A stretch of DNA of 64,000 bases from positions 1-64,000 of IMG/VR virus record IMGVR_UViG_3300044726_000026; one strand, written 5' to 3'. Below the pieces are notes generated by a model. It ran no database searches. It saw only the letters and a program-made list of their open reading frames with translations, and had not been told where the DNA came from. A program made the position numbers and the translations under genes. Of this stretch, positions 35,167 through 44,946 are shown in pieces; the first letter of the stretch is position 1; each line of letters opens with the position of its first letter. Source of the stretch: a virus.

Positions 35167-37966
35167 AAAAGGTGGTGACAGTCAGGTAGTAGGCTTTCGC
35201 TACTTCATGGACATTCTGATGGGCCTCAGTCGAGGCCCCGTTGACTCCGTACCGACAGTCAAGGTCGGCGACATCGTAGCGTTGCAGCAGGACCAGCGGG
35301 CCAACGGCACGGCGCTCATCAACAAGCCGGATATGTTCGGCGGCGATCAGGCCGAGGGCGGCACCGTTGGGTTTCTGTCCTATATGTTCGGCTACCCTGG
35401 ACAGGTCGTGCCGGATAATATCAAGAACGCCATCGCCAATAACGGCTCGAACGAGTACGCCTATTACGGCGGCGTGTTGGCGTCGAACATAGATCAGGAG
35501 AAGCGGTCAAAGATTTCTGATTTTCGTGGCATCGTGTCGCTGTTCTTTACCGGTCAAATCTGTTCCAACAACCCATACCCGAAGATTTGGAAGATACGCC
35601 AGCGGCGGGCCTTGGCCGGATGGGGAACGCACGGCTGTTGGTACCCAGAGAAAGCCGCGATCACCTATAAGGGCGAGGCGACGGCGGGCTGGGACGCCTA
35701 CAAGAACGAGCCGCAGTTGTTCAGCGGCATACAGGACTCGGTACAGGTCTATACCGTCGTGGTGGCGGGCCTGACCAACATCGACGGTCATAGCAATTGG
35801 CAAGTCGGTCAGAAGATCGCCTGGAATACGAAGACCGGGCAGTGGGACCAACTCGGAGCGGACGACCTGACGGTCGTCGCCATGAACCCGGCACACATCC
35901 TCTACCAGTGCATCACTGACACGTCCTGGGGAAGAGGGCAAGCCCGCAGCGAGATCGACAACGACTCGTTCGTCTACGCGGCGAACTATTTGTGGACAGA
36001 GAAGTTCGGCCTGTCATTGCGCTGGTCCGCCAAGGACTCGGACATCAACTCTTTCGTGCAGACCGTGGTCGATCACATCGGCGCGGTGCTGTACATCGAC
36101 AGGGGTACCGGCCTCACCGTCCTGCGTCTGATCCGGCAGGACTATGACCCGCTGAAGATACCGTACTTCGACTACGCTTCCGGCCTGTTGTCGGTCGATA
36201 CCCAGGACACCGGCTCGGCCTTGGTCACGGCGAATGAGATCATCGTCGATTGGCACGATCCGATCCTCGACATAGACCGTCAGGCGCGAGCGCAGAACCT
36301 TGCCGGTATCCACTCGGCGGGATCGGTGCTGTCGCAGACCAGGGCGTACCCCGGCGTCTGCAATCAGGATGTCGCTGCTCGGGTCGCCACGCGAGAACTC
36401 ACGTCCAGTTCGTCGGGCCTGAAGAAATTTCGCCTGAAGTTCGACCGTCGTGCATGGCGTCTTCAGCCGGGACACGTCGTCCAGATCAGCGCCCCCGACA
36501 AGGGTATCGAGCGCATCATCCTGCGCGTGCTGACGTACGACGACGGCACCATGATCGACGGCACGATCACCATGGATGCGTTGCAAGACGTGTTCGGGAT
36601 GCCCGCTACGACCTACACCACGCCGGTCGATAGCACATGGATCAGACCGCCTTCCGGCGAGGCTCCGCAGCTTATCCGCAGCGCGACGCAGGAGAGCAGC
36701 TATTACGAGATGGCCAAGGCGCTGTCCGATGCCGACCTGAATGCGATATCGGCTACCGAGGGCGGCTTCTTCGGCGTCGCCGGTAGCCCGTCCGCCTCAT
36801 CGTCTGTTCTCATTATGAAGGCCACACCGGCTGGCGGCGAAACCACCCAGACGCAAGGTGGGTTCTGTCCGGTCGGTGTCATCGCGGATGATCTCGGCTA
36901 CTACGATACAGACTTCAGTCTGGCGGGCGGCACGGAACTCGTTGGCATCGGATCTCCAGCGACCGCGTTGATCGGCACCGAGTCCGTGGAAGTTACTTCC
37001 TTCGACGTGAAGACCGGTGTTGGAACGATATCGCGAGGCGGCGCGGACACCATACCAGCGAAACACTTGGCGGGATCGCCCATCTTCGTTCATAACGTCG
37101 CTCAGGCAGTGAGGACACGGGTCTACGAGCAGAGCGAAGTCGTGACGATGATGCTTCAGGCCAAGATCAACACCGGCCTGTCCGACGAGAACACCGCGCC
37201 GGTTTACACGATCAAGACTGACGCCAGACATTACCGTCCGTTCGTCATGGGTGATCTACGGATCAATGGCCAACCGGGTTTGATGGATGGCTCACCGGCA
37301 TTGCGAGACGCCATAGTGTTCACTTGGGTATCGCGCAACCGGCTCACGCAGTTCGATCAGTTCGTGCCGCACAACGCCGGACCCGTGGCGGCGGAAAGCG
37401 GAACTACCTACACCGTCGAGGTACGCAACGCCAAGACCGGTGCGTTGCGCCGCACACACGCGGGACTGACCGCCAGCACCTACACCTACGACAAGACCGA
37501 GGCGGCGATGGGCGGCAACGATCCGCCCGATTTGAAATTCACCATCTACACGGTGCGGAACGGCGTAGCCAGTTTCAACAAGTACAACATTTTGTTGACC
37601 TGGGTCGGGGATGGCGTTGGCGTCATGCGTGCGGCTGGTCGTGGGACCATGCTGGCGCGGAGTGCCGCTCTTCGCAACAGCGAAATGCACGCCGTCGGTA
37701 TTGGCGGTATGGATATCAGAAGCACGACCATAGGCATCGTCGAGGCCACGCTGACGGCTGACGGCACGAGCGACATGATCGGTGCGGGCATCTCCGGCGG
37801 CACCGCCACCACGGCTCTGCACGCTCCTGGCATCGGGACGATGAACGCGCGCGGTGACGCGGTTTCGTTCTCTTCGGCGACCATGAGCGGCACTGGCACG
37901 TTGACCGCTACGATACCCGTGGGATATGATGAGTACTACGGCTTCGGCTACGGCGGCACCACCTGA
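35159..37966 (+). CDS. Tail hub / host specificity protein (J-like)
   Basis: 935 residues from ATG 35159 (an upstream in-frame start at 35126 is poorer). It begins SKKGGDSQVVGFRYFMDILMG, then GPVDSVPTVKVGD, the usual start of J-like central tail hubs in this phage group. A middle part with a baseplate-hub-like fold (~250-560) leads to a C-terminal fibronectin-like region (~730-830) and a Gly/Thr-rich end. It forms the baseplate centre and probably the host contact. One palindrome copy (36988) codes VEVTSFD. Confidence 0.85.
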   Translation: MSKKGGDSQVVGFRYFMDILMGLSRGPVDSVPTVKVGDIVALQQDQRANGTALINKPDMFGGDQAEGGTVGFLSYMFGYPGQVVPDNIKNAIANNGSNEYAYYGGVLASNIDQEKRSKISDFRGIVSLFFTGQICSNNPYPKIWKIRQRRALAGWGTHGCWYPEKAAITYKGEATAGWDAYKNEPQLFSGIQDSVQVYTVVVAGLTNIDGHSNWQVGQKIAWNTKTGQWDQLGADDLTVVAMNPAHILYQCITDTSWGRGQARSEIDNDSFVYAANYLWTEKFGLSLRWSAKDSDINSFVQTVVDHIGAVLYIDRGTGLTVLRLIRQDYDPLKIPYFDYASGLLSVDTQDTGSALVTANEIIVDWHDPILDIDRQARAQNLAGIHSAGSVLSQTRAYPGVCNQDVAARVATRELTSSSSGLKKFRLKFDRRAWRLQPGHVVQISAPDKGIERIILRVLTYDDGTMIDGTITMDALQDVFGMPATTYTTPVDSTWIRPPSGEAPQLIRSATQESSYYEMAKALSDADLNAISATEGGFFGVAGSPSASSSVLIMKATPAGGETTQTQGGFCPVGVIADDLGYYDTDFSLAGGTELVGIGSPATALIGTESVEVTSFDVKTGVGTISRGGADTIPAKHLAGSPIFVHNVAQAVRTRVYEQSEVVTMMLQAKINTGLSDENTAPVYTIKTDARHYRPFVMGDLRINGQPGLMDGSPALRDAIVFTWVSRNRLTQFDQFVPHNAGPVAAESGTTYTVEVRNAKTGALRRTHAGLTASTYTYDKTEAAMGGNDPPDLKFTIYTVRNGVASFNKYNILLTWVGDGVGVMRAAGRGTMLARSAALRNSEMHAVGIGGMDIRSTTIGIVEATLTADGTSDMIGAGISGGTATTALHAPGIGTMNARGDAVSFSSATMSGTGTLTATIPVGYDEYYGFGYGGTT

Positions 37967-37985
37967 TGAATGGAAGTAACTTCCA

Positions 37986-38672
37986 ATGACAGAAATCGTT
38001 GGCGCACGTCTGGGGATCGGCTGGGGCTGGGACGCTGGTGAAAGCGGCTGGAAGCCCGGTGTCGATCGCAACTTCCGGACGGAAGAAACTCTTCTTGGTC
38101 TGAAGATTATCGACGACACGCTCACCGCGCCGCCTGGATCGCCGGTTGACGGCGATGCCTACATCGTAGCAGCGACCGGCACGGGAACCTGGGCGACACA
38201 AGACGGCAAGATAGCCTCCTACATGGCGGGGGCGTGGTACTTCTTCACGCCGGTAGATGGGTTGCGCGGCTGGTTCGCCAACCTGTCGGCGTTCCGCCGC
38301 TACAACGGGACGACCTGGGTCGCGGAAGTAACTTCCAGAAATAAGGCCGCAGCCTTGGCGCAATGGGTGTCCGGTGCGGTCGTGCAGAACGGGGACTTCC
38401 GGTTCATGTGGAAGGCCCCCTACGCGGGGACCGTCAACTCGCTCGACTACGTGACCGGCAATGGCTCGTTCGATCTGGCTGTGAAGATCAACGGCACGAA
38501 CGTCACCGGCCTCGGTGCGGTCGCGGTGAGCAGTACGACACCGGCCAACGCACCGGCGACGGCTGCAAACACCTTCGCGGCTGGAGCCGAAGTGTCAGGA
38601 ACAGTCTCGTCAGCAACCGGCTCGCCCGCCGATGTGTTCCTCAACCTGAACGTGACCTGGGCGGGAGGCTGA
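37986..38672 (+). CDS. DUF2793 tail protein
   Basis: 228 residues, ATG one base after a palindrome copy. Residues ~45-115 (PPGSPVDGDAYIVA, WATQDGKIASYMAGAW, RRYNGTTWV) match DUF2793, common beside tail hubs of alphaproteobacterial phages and gene transfer agents. The C-terminal ~110 residues form a separate beta domain. A second palindrome copy (38324) lies exactly at the junction of the two parts (VAEVTSRN). Confidence 0.85.
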   Translation: MTEIVGARLGIGWGWDAGESGWKPGVDRNFRTEETLLGLKIIDDTLTAPPGSPVDGDAYIVAATGTGTWATQDGKIASYMAGAWYFFTPVDGLRGWFANLSAFRRYNGTTWVAEVTSRNKAAALAQWVSGAVVQNGDFRFMWKAPYAGTVNSLDYVTGNGSFDLAVKINGTNVTGLGAVAVSSTTPANAPATAANTFAAGAEVSGTVSSATGSPADVFLNLNVTWAGG

Positions 38673-38673
38673 C

Positions 38674-40179
38674 ATGGCGTACATTTTTGGCGACGGGTTC
38701 GATATCTACGCCACTACTGGCGATGCTGCTGCCGGGTATTGGGATGCGTTCGTCAACGGCGCGGCTCCTGCCGTGGCTAATGGACGGTTCGCGGGCAGTC
38801 AGTCGTGGAAATGGGGGGCGACCGGCGCTGCCGGTTGGCTGATAAAGAACAGCGGCGCTAATGACGCGGTGCATCACATAGTTGTCTCGTTTTATTCAAC
38901 TGCCGCTATCAGTGGTTCCGTCGTTGCGACCTACCTACAGTTCGCTGATGGCGCGACCGGACAGTGTGCCATCGGGTTTCGATCTGACGGCGCGATCATA
39001 CTGGCTTCAGGGAGTTCTCTCGGCACAGTACTAGCGACTTATACTGGCGCGTTCCCGCTATCCAACACTTGGTACGCATTCGAGTTCGAGGTCGTTATCA
39101 ATAACACGACCGGGCGGTTCCGTGTCCGTAAGAACGGCAACACGATTGACGATTTCGATAGCGGAGCCGTGTTGAACACGCGAGGTGGCACGGCGAACAA
39201 TTACGCAAATCGACTGGTGTTTGGTGGCAATGCTTCGTCGGTTAACAGTCATTTTTTCGATGACATGCTGTGGCGCTCTGACGCCGCCAGCGTGCCGTTT
39301 GTCGGAGATGTGCGGTGCTATACCAGAGCGCCGCTCGCAACAGTGTCGCAGCAGTTTGCCAACAATGTCGCGTCATACACGTTGAGCAATGGGTTTATGA
39401 ATGCGAGTGGCAGTGATGCTACCGGCGTCTCTCGTTACACCCCGTTCAGTTCCACCTACGGCGGTACTTTTAGTACTTTCGGTCTTAGTATCAATACTGG
39501 ATTTACCGGCAATTTGAAATGCGCGATATTCTTGGACAATGGCAGTAGCAATCCCGGCGCGGTGGTTGCATCGGCTAACACGTTGGTAAATCCTGTAACC
39601 GGGATTAACACGATCACGTTTCCCACGCCGGTCACATTGGCGAAGAACACGCCGTACTGGATCGGGGTTAGTCACGACGTAACGGCGTCGATGGGCGTGA
39701 TAAATCCTGGCGGCTTTGTCGCCAGAACGAGCGCGGGAGTGTCGTACGCCAGTTTCCCTGTCGCCAATCCCGGTTCGATTACCGGTGGACAGCAACCCCA
39801 GGCTTACTCTTCTCTCACGATCACGACCAACAACAATGCGGATTTCGTCAACGAGACGTTGGAAGATCAAACCACCAGCTATGTCTACTCAAGCAATCCG
39901 GGTGACGCGGATTTCTACACCGTCGGTCCATTGGCCCAGACACCGGCCTCGGTGATCGCGGTCATCACGCGAGGGTTCATCCAGAAGTCCGACGCGGGGA
40001 CGAGGCTTGGGGCAGTGCAGTTGAAGTCTGGGGGAACCACGGTAGCCACGCCTAACGCCGTCATGGGTACCACCTTTGGCTGGGTGTATCGTATCGACGC
40101 CAACGATCCGGCGACCGGTTTGCCCTGGACACACACGGCGGTCAGCGCGGTTAACATCGGTCCCTTGGTGATAAGTTAA
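38674..40179 (+). CDS. Tail fibre/adhesin A (lectin-like), tandem paralogue
   Basis: 501 residues after AGGCTGAC. Residues ~1-215 look like a LamG-type sandwich (FRVRKNGNTIDDF, FFDDMLWRSDAASVPFVGD), then a beta domain (~220-390) and a C-terminal domain (~395-501: KSDAGTRLGAVQLKSGGTTVA ... DPATGLPW). It is paralogous over its whole length to the next gene. Probably a receptor-binding or surface-scanning protein of the tail tip. Confidence 0.78.
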   Translation: MAYIFGDGFDIYATTGDAAAGYWDAFVNGAAPAVANGRFAGSQSWKWGATGAAGWLIKNSGANDAVHHIVVSFYSTAAISGSVVATYLQFADGATGQCAIGFRSDGAIILASGSSLGTVLATYTGAFPLSNTWYAFEFEVVINNTTGRFRVRKNGNTIDDFDSGAVLNTRGGTANNYANRLVFGGNASSVNSHFFDDMLWRSDAASVPFVGDVRCYTRAPLATVSQQFANNVASYTLSNGFMNASGSDATGVSRYTPFSSTYGGTFSTFGLSINTGFTGNLKCAIFLDNGSSNPGAVVASANTLVNPVTGINTITFPTPVTLAKNTPYWIGVSHDVTASMGVINPGGFVARTSAGVSYASFPVANPGSITGGQQPQAYSSLTITTNNNADFVNETLEDQTTSYVYSSNPGDADFYTVGPLAQTPASVIAVITRGFIQKSDAGTRLGAVQLKSGGTTVATPNAVMGTTFGWVYRIDANDPATGLPWTHTAVSAVNIGPLVIS

Positions 40180-40203
40180 TTCGAACAGTGGAAGTTACTT
40201 CCG

Positions 40204-41691
40204 ATGGCATGGGCATTTGGCGACTCGTTCGATACTTACGCGGTGGTAGCCGACATGAACGGCTATTGGGACACCGTGGTCGTTGGCAACTCATCGCTCA
40301 TCACCGGTCGCTTCGCGAACAGCATGGGTTGGAGCCAAGCAAACGGTCTTGCTTCTCTCGCAAAAGCCAGTGGCGTCAACGACAACATTCATCACATCGT
40401 CTGTTCGGTTAATCAGGTTGCCAACCTCACGGGCACCACGCTTGGACATCATTTCACGTTGATGGACGGTTCCGTCAATCAATGCAGCATCGTGTTCCGT
40501 TCAGACGGTGCGATCTTACTGACATCAGGCTTACCAAGCGGCACGGTATTGGCGACTTTCAACGGAGGTCTTTCGATCAGTAACGTCTGGACCGCATACG
40601 AATTTGAAGTGGTGATCCACCCGTCTGCCGGGTCGTTCAAGGTTCGTAAAAACGGCAACACGGTTGACGACTTCTCGATCACCGGCCTTAACACACGCCC
40701 CGGCGCGAACACCTACGCGAACAAAATATTCATAGGTCTGTGGGGTAGTATATCGGGTGGCGTGGGCATTGACGATTTCTTCTGGCGTAGCGATACGTCG
40801 AGCGTGCCGTGGATGGGCGACATGCGCTGCTACGTACGGTCGCCCGTGAGCGATGCGAGCATACAGTTCGCGAAGTCCACTACTGGTTTGTTGACGCAAG
40901 CCTATCCCCCAAATAGCAGTTCCAGTGGAAACGCGAACTACATAACATCGTCTCCGGTCACGGCCCTCGCGAACGGTACGTTGGGGGCGCTCTCTTTCAT
41001 GCTGTCCACGGGTGTCACCGGCAACTTTCGAATGGCGTTGTACGACTCTACCGCGCCAAATGGACGAGCCGGTAATCTGATCGCGACCGCTACCTCGGCG
41101 CAAACTAATCCTGCTGCCGGGCTACTCACGTTTCCCGTGACGGCAGGTCCAACCATTACCAGGGGAACGGTCTATTGGGTCGCCGTACATTCCGATGTAA
41201 ACTACACCCCCGGTTCGGTGGGAGGCGGTTGGCCTATAATTTCCCAAGTGCAGCCATACGCTTCAGGTTTCGTATCCAATTTGTCTGGAGGGGTTTACGG
41301 CGCTTCAACTGGCATGTGTTCCGTGGGTATCGTCATGGCGTCCAGCAACTATTCGTTGGTTAGTGAATTGCGGTCGGACGGGGCGGCGGCGTACGTTTAC
41401 GACTCTGCTGTAGGTCATGCGGATTTTTACGGCATCGCGCCCATTCCCGCGCCGCCGCTCACCACCGTTGCGGTCGTCACGCGCAGCCTGATGGCGAAGT
41501 CGGACGCGGGGACGCGGACAGCGGCAATGCAGATTAAGAGCGGCGCGACCACCGTGGCCTCACCAACGCTAAGTCTTACTCCAACCTACACTGCCGCGTG
41601 GCGTGTCGATACGGTTGACCCGGCGACAGGTGCGGCGTGGACGGCGGCGGCAGTAGCGGCGGCTCAGATCGGCCCGGTCGTGGTCAGCTAG
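40204..41691 (+). CDS. Tail fibre/adhesin B (lectin-like), tandem paralogue
   Basis: 495 residues, ATG one base after a palindrome copy that serves as ribosome site. It shares the layout of the preceding gene (FKVRKNGNTVDDF, DDFFWRSDTSSVPWMGD, KSDAGTRTAAMQIKSGATTVA, DPATGAAW) but the middle has diverged strongly. Duplication followed by divergence of the exposed middle part is typical of receptor-binding proteins. Confidence 0.78.
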   Translation: MAWAFGDSFDTYAVVADMNGYWDTVVVGNSSLITGRFANSMGWSQANGLASLAKASGVNDNIHHIVCSVNQVANLTGTTLGHHFTLMDGSVNQCSIVFRSDGAILLTSGLPSGTVLATFNGGLSISNVWTAYEFEVVIHPSAGSFKVRKNGNTVDDFSITGLNTRPGANTYANKIFIGLWGSISGGVGIDDFFWRSDTSSVPWMGDMRCYVRSPVSDASIQFAKSTTGLLTQAYPPNSSSSGNANYITSSPVTALANGTLGALSFMLSTGVTGNFRMALYDSTAPNGRAGNLIATATSAQTNPAAGLLTFPVTAGPTITRGTVYWVAVHSDVNYTPGSVGGGWPIISQVQPYASGFVSNLSGGVYGASTGMCSVGIVMASSNYSLVSELRSDGAAAYVYDSAVGHADFYGIAPIPAPPLTTVAVVTRSLMAKSDAGTRTAAMQIKSGATTVASPTLSLTPTYTAAWRVDTVDPATGAAWTAAAVAAAQIGPVVVS

Positions 41692-43305
41692 ATGGCCGTT
41701 GTCCTTCTCTGCCACTGCGACGGCACCAACGGCTCGACCAGCTTCACCGATAGCAGTTCGTACAATCACGCCTTGGTGTCGTCGAGCGGTCTGGCTGTCG
41801 TAAACACCGCCGCACCGAAATTCAGCACGGGAGCCGCCGACTTCACGGCTGGTGCCGCGGCCAGCATCAACACGAATAATTCCGTCAATTTTAATCTGGC
41901 ATCCGGCCCCTTCACCATAGAGGCGTGGGCCTACTTCACGAGTACACCGTCCAGTGTTCATGGCATCGTCACCAAATTCGGAGGCAACAGCAACCTCGGC
42001 TGGTTCTTCGGGATGGTCAACGGTGCATTGAACTTCCATTACAGCACTAACGGATCTGATAACAACATCGTCGGAGCGGCACTCACCCCAACGCTCAACA
42101 CTTGGTATCATCTCGCGGTTGATCGTGACGTGTCGAACGTCATTCGCGTTTATGTCAACGGTGCGGTACACGCCTCGGGTACCGCGGCGGTTACGCTGTT
42201 CGCTTCGACACGAAACTGCATCGTCGGCAACGACGAGAATGGTTCCCGTAATATGCCGGGGCGGCTCGATGACGTACGGGTCAACGTAGGTGTGGCCTAT
42301 TACGGCGGCGCGTTCACGCCGCCGACTACTTCGTTGGGAAACTTCACCACTTGGAGCGCGACCGACAAGACGGCCAACGTCACGATTTCTGGCGCGGCTT
42401 TGATCGCGACCGCGACATCCGCCACCGGATGGGTTCGTGGTGTCGATAAACAAATCGCGGGAAAATTCTATTGGGAAGAGAAGCCCACGGTTTGGGGCAG
42501 CGCGAATACCGCCGTTGGTTTTTGCAATTCGAACTCCGTCCCGACCACGAGTGCGGAAGTAAACTATTGCGCTGTTTACAAGAGCGGCAACATATGGCTC
42601 AACGGTGCCAGCACCGGATCGACCCTCGCCGCACGCGCCGCGAACGATGTCATCGGTATCGCGATGGACCTCGACGCACATCTCGTGTGGTTCCGTGTGG
42701 CTCCATCGGGAAATTGGAACGGCAACGCCTCGGCAAATCCGGCAACCGGTGTTGGTGGAATTTCGCTTGCCAGTGCGCCTATGGGTGGTGGGTTTCCGGT
42801 TCATCCCGTCGCGATACTCGGTGCCACGGCTGATGCGGTAACGGCTAATTTTGGTGACACCGCTTTCATCGGTACGTTACCAAGCGGTTTCACCAGCGGT
42901 TTTCCGGGGGGACTCGCGATCACCGCCGCCATCGTCACCCAGACATTCGTGGATCATTGGGCGGTACCCGATCCAGACGTGCAGTTGACCCAGGCTTTCG
43001 TGGATCATTGGGCGCTTCCAAATCCACAGATGCAGATCACCCAGATCAGCCTGGAAGAATGGACGGTGCCGTCGCCGCCCGCGATGCAACTCACGAACAT
43101 CGTGGTCGAGCAGTGGGCGCAGGTCAACAGCATCAACACGCAAATGGTGCTGACCTCTGTCGTCATTGACGAATGGGCTACGGTGGCCGAAGTAAGCACG
43201 GCTACACCGGGAACCTTAACGGCGGCGGGCATCGGTGTGTTCAGCGCGGTCGGCGTTGCCGTCCCCAATTCAGTCGGCGGGCCGATGGTGATCCTAATGA
43301 TGTAG
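41692..43305 (+). CDS. Tail fibre with LamG and SPRY-like domains and VDHWA repeats
   Basis: 537 residues. A LamG-type domain occupies ~1-210 (ANFNLASGPFTIEAWAYF-like strand, TWYHLAVDRD, GRLDDVRVNVGVAYYGGAFTPP). It is followed by a SPRY-like domain (~215-410: GKFYWEEKP, NTAVGFCN, VIGIAMDLDAHLVWF). At ~420-510 are five short degenerate repeats with the theme (V/L)xxWA (FVDHWAVP, FVDHWALP, SLEEWTVP, VVEQWAQV, VIDEWATV). Two glycan- or ligand-binding folds on one chain indicate a receptor-binding role. Confidence 0.78.
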   Translation: MAVVLLCHCDGTNGSTSFTDSSSYNHALVSSSGLAVVNTAAPKFSTGAADFTAGAAASINTNNSVNFNLASGPFTIEAWAYFTSTPSSVHGIVTKFGGNSNLGWFFGMVNGALNFHYSTNGSDNNIVGAALTPTLNTWYHLAVDRDVSNVIRVYVNGAVHASGTAAVTLFASTRNCIVGNDENGSRNMPGRLDDVRVNVGVAYYGGAFTPPTTSLGNFTTWSATDKTANVTISGAALIATATSATGWVRGVDKQIAGKFYWEEKPTVWGSANTAVGFCNSNSVPTTSAEVNYCAVYKSGNIWLNGASTGSTLAARAANDVIGIAMDLDAHLVWFRVAPSGNWNGNASANPATGVGGISLASAPMGGGFPVHPVAILGATADAVTANFGDTAFIGTLPSGFTSGFPGGLAITAAIVTQTFVDHWAVPDPDVQLTQAFVDHWALPNPQMQITQISLEEWTVPSPPAMQLTNIVVEQWAQVNSINTQMVLTSVVIDEWATVAEVSTATPGTLTAAGIGVFSAVGVAVPNSVGGPMVILMM

Positions 43306-43352
43306 ACCCTGGAAGTTACTTCCGCTATAATCACCCCAAAGGAATAAACCCC

Positions 43353-43781
43353 ATGTCTATCGGCGATACTACTGAAACTGCCATCCTCGCGCTGGTCTTC
43401 AACGCGACAGCTTGGGCCAACTATGCCGACAACGCGGCAACCTTGCCGCAGACGGTGATCTCCATGGCGTTGCATACCGCTGACCCCACGGATACTGGCA
43501 CTCAGGCCAGTAGCGAAGCGGGGTACACCGGCTATGCTCGCGCCAGCGTACCGCGAAGCACTCTCGGCTGGACGATCACCGGAGGCAGTTGCTCGCCGGT
43601 CGCCAGCATCGACTTCCCGCCTGGTACCGGGGGATCGGGTACCGTCACGTTCGGTTCGGGAGGTAAGGCTGGCGGTGGTACCACGCCCATCCTCTGGTCC
43701 GGTGCGGTTTCACCCAACATCGTCACCGGCTCTGGCGTCACGCCGCGCCTGTCAATCGCCACCACGATCACCCTGGACTGA
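43353..43781 (+). CDS. Small phage tail fibre protein
   Basis: 142 residues from ATG 43353, behind AAAGGAATAAACCCC. The pattern (MALHTADPTDTGTQASSEAGYTGYAR near 45-70, then a Gly-rich beta strand series) matches a small fibre-like family in phages and prophages, with the PTDTG..SE..YTGYAR stretch characteristic. A palindrome copy (43311) lies in the gap before it. Confidence 0.75.
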   Translation: MSIGDTTETAILALVFNATAWANYADNAATLPQTVISMALHTADPTDTGTQASSEAGYTGYARASVPRSTLGWTITGGSCSPVASIDFPPGTGGSGTVTFGSGGKAGGGTTPILWSGAVSPNIVTGSGVTPRLSIATTITLD

Positions 43782-43788
43782 CACGACG

Positions 43789-44199
43789 ATGAAACAATCA
43801 GCCATGTTCCGACAATGCTTGATCGACCTCGACGTGACGATGATGCGTCAGCTATGGCAGTACGTCTCGCCACACTTGCCGCAGCCCAGTACGGACGACG
43901 AGTGTCTTGAGACGATGCACATGGCTCGTGTCCAGATGACCACGCTACCGAAGGAGATGCGGGAGTACTCCGAAGCCTGGATCGCGGAGCGTAAGGTGTC
44001 CCGTGATGTGTTCGCTGTCGGGGTCGCTGTCATGTCCACGAACTCGCCCGATCCGCACAAGCGGCGTCGAGGCATCTACGTGCAGCATGAGATGGTCTAT
44101 GCCGTGGAGCAATCCGTTGCCTGGGGCATGGACCTGGGAGACACGAAAGACGCGACAGAGGTAAAGCGACGGATGCTGCTGGCGAGGGAACACGCCTGA
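43789..44199 (+). CDS. Hypothetical protein next to lysis genes
   Basis: 136 residues from ATG 43789. Mostly helical and Met-rich, with no membrane segment or signal peptide. Not recognised. Its stop TGA runs directly into a palindrome copy (44199), and the endolysin gene follows, so a late accessory role is possible. Confidence 0.65.
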   Translation: MKQSAMFRQCLIDLDVTMMRQLWQYVSPHLPQPSTDDECLETMHMARVQMTTLPKEMREYSEAWIAERKVSRDVFAVGVAVMSTNSPDPHKRRRGIYVQHEMVYAVEQSVAWGMDLGDTKDATEVKRRMLLAREHA

Positions 44200-44225
44200 G
44201 AAGTAACTTCCACGGAGGAACCGCG

Positions 44226-44936
44226 ATGGCGTATTCGACGGATCGCAAGGCGTTCTTCGACGCGGTAAGACGCGATCCGTTTGGCGGATCGCTCACGCAG
44301 GGTCAGGTCAACGGCATGAATTTTCTGTTGGACACCTGGGAGAGACACTTCGCCAAACAGAACCCCAACGACGGAACCATGTGGCTCTCGTACGCCCTGG
44401 CGACGACCTACCATGAGAGCGCCGCCACGATGCGGCCCATCGAGGAATACGGGAAGGGCGCGGGCCACAGCTACGGAGAGCCGACCGGACCGTACGGACA
44501 ATGCTACTACGGTCGAGGTCATGTGCAACTCACATGGGAAGAGAACTACATCAAAGGCCAGGACCAGTTGAAGCCGTACGGTGTCAACGCGCCGCTGCAC
44601 CGTGAGCCGGAGTTGATGTTGAACGACGAAACGTCGTCGCTGGTGTTGTACGACGGCATGATCGACGGCTGGTACACGGGCGTCGGCTTGCCGAAGTTCT
44701 TCGATGCCTCGAAGCGGCTTGAAGACCCGGTGAACGCCCGCAAGATCGTCAACGGTCTGGATCACGCCGAGGAAATCGCCAGGACGTACTGGTCCTTCAA
44801 GACGGCGGTCGAAACCCTGTCCGTGCCGGATGTTGACAAGCCCGATGCCGAGGTCGTGATGGAGACAACTACCATCACAATCACCGCGCCGGTCGGTAGC
44901 AAGATCACGGTGAAGATGCCACCGGGAGTGGGGTGA
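44226..44936 (+). CDS. Endolysin, glycoside hydrolase family 19 (chitinase-like lysozyme)
   Basis: 236 residues, ATG behind ACGGAGGAACCGCG. The catalytic domain spans 1-~200: TYHESAATMRPIEEYGKG (E64 as proton donor) and YYGRGHVQLTWEENY, hallmark strings of GH19 endolysins. There is no signal peptide, so release needs a holin. The C-terminal ~30 residues (TTITITAPVGSKITVKMPPG) form a short beta tail. Its stop TGA begins a palindrome copy that is also the ribosome site of the next gene. Confidence 0.9.
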   Translation: MAYSTDRKAFFDAVRRDPFGGSLTQGQVNGMNFLLDTWERHFAKQNPNDGTMWLSYALATTYHESAATMRPIEEYGKGAGHSYGEPTGPYGQCYYGRGHVQLTWEENYIKGQDQLKPYGVNAPLHREPELMLNDETSSLVLYDGMIDGWYTGVGLPKFFDASKRLEDPVNARKIVNGLDHAEEIARTYWSFKTAVETLSVPDVDKPDAEVVMETTTITITAPVGSKITVKMPPGVG

Positions 44937-44946
44937 AGTAACTTCC

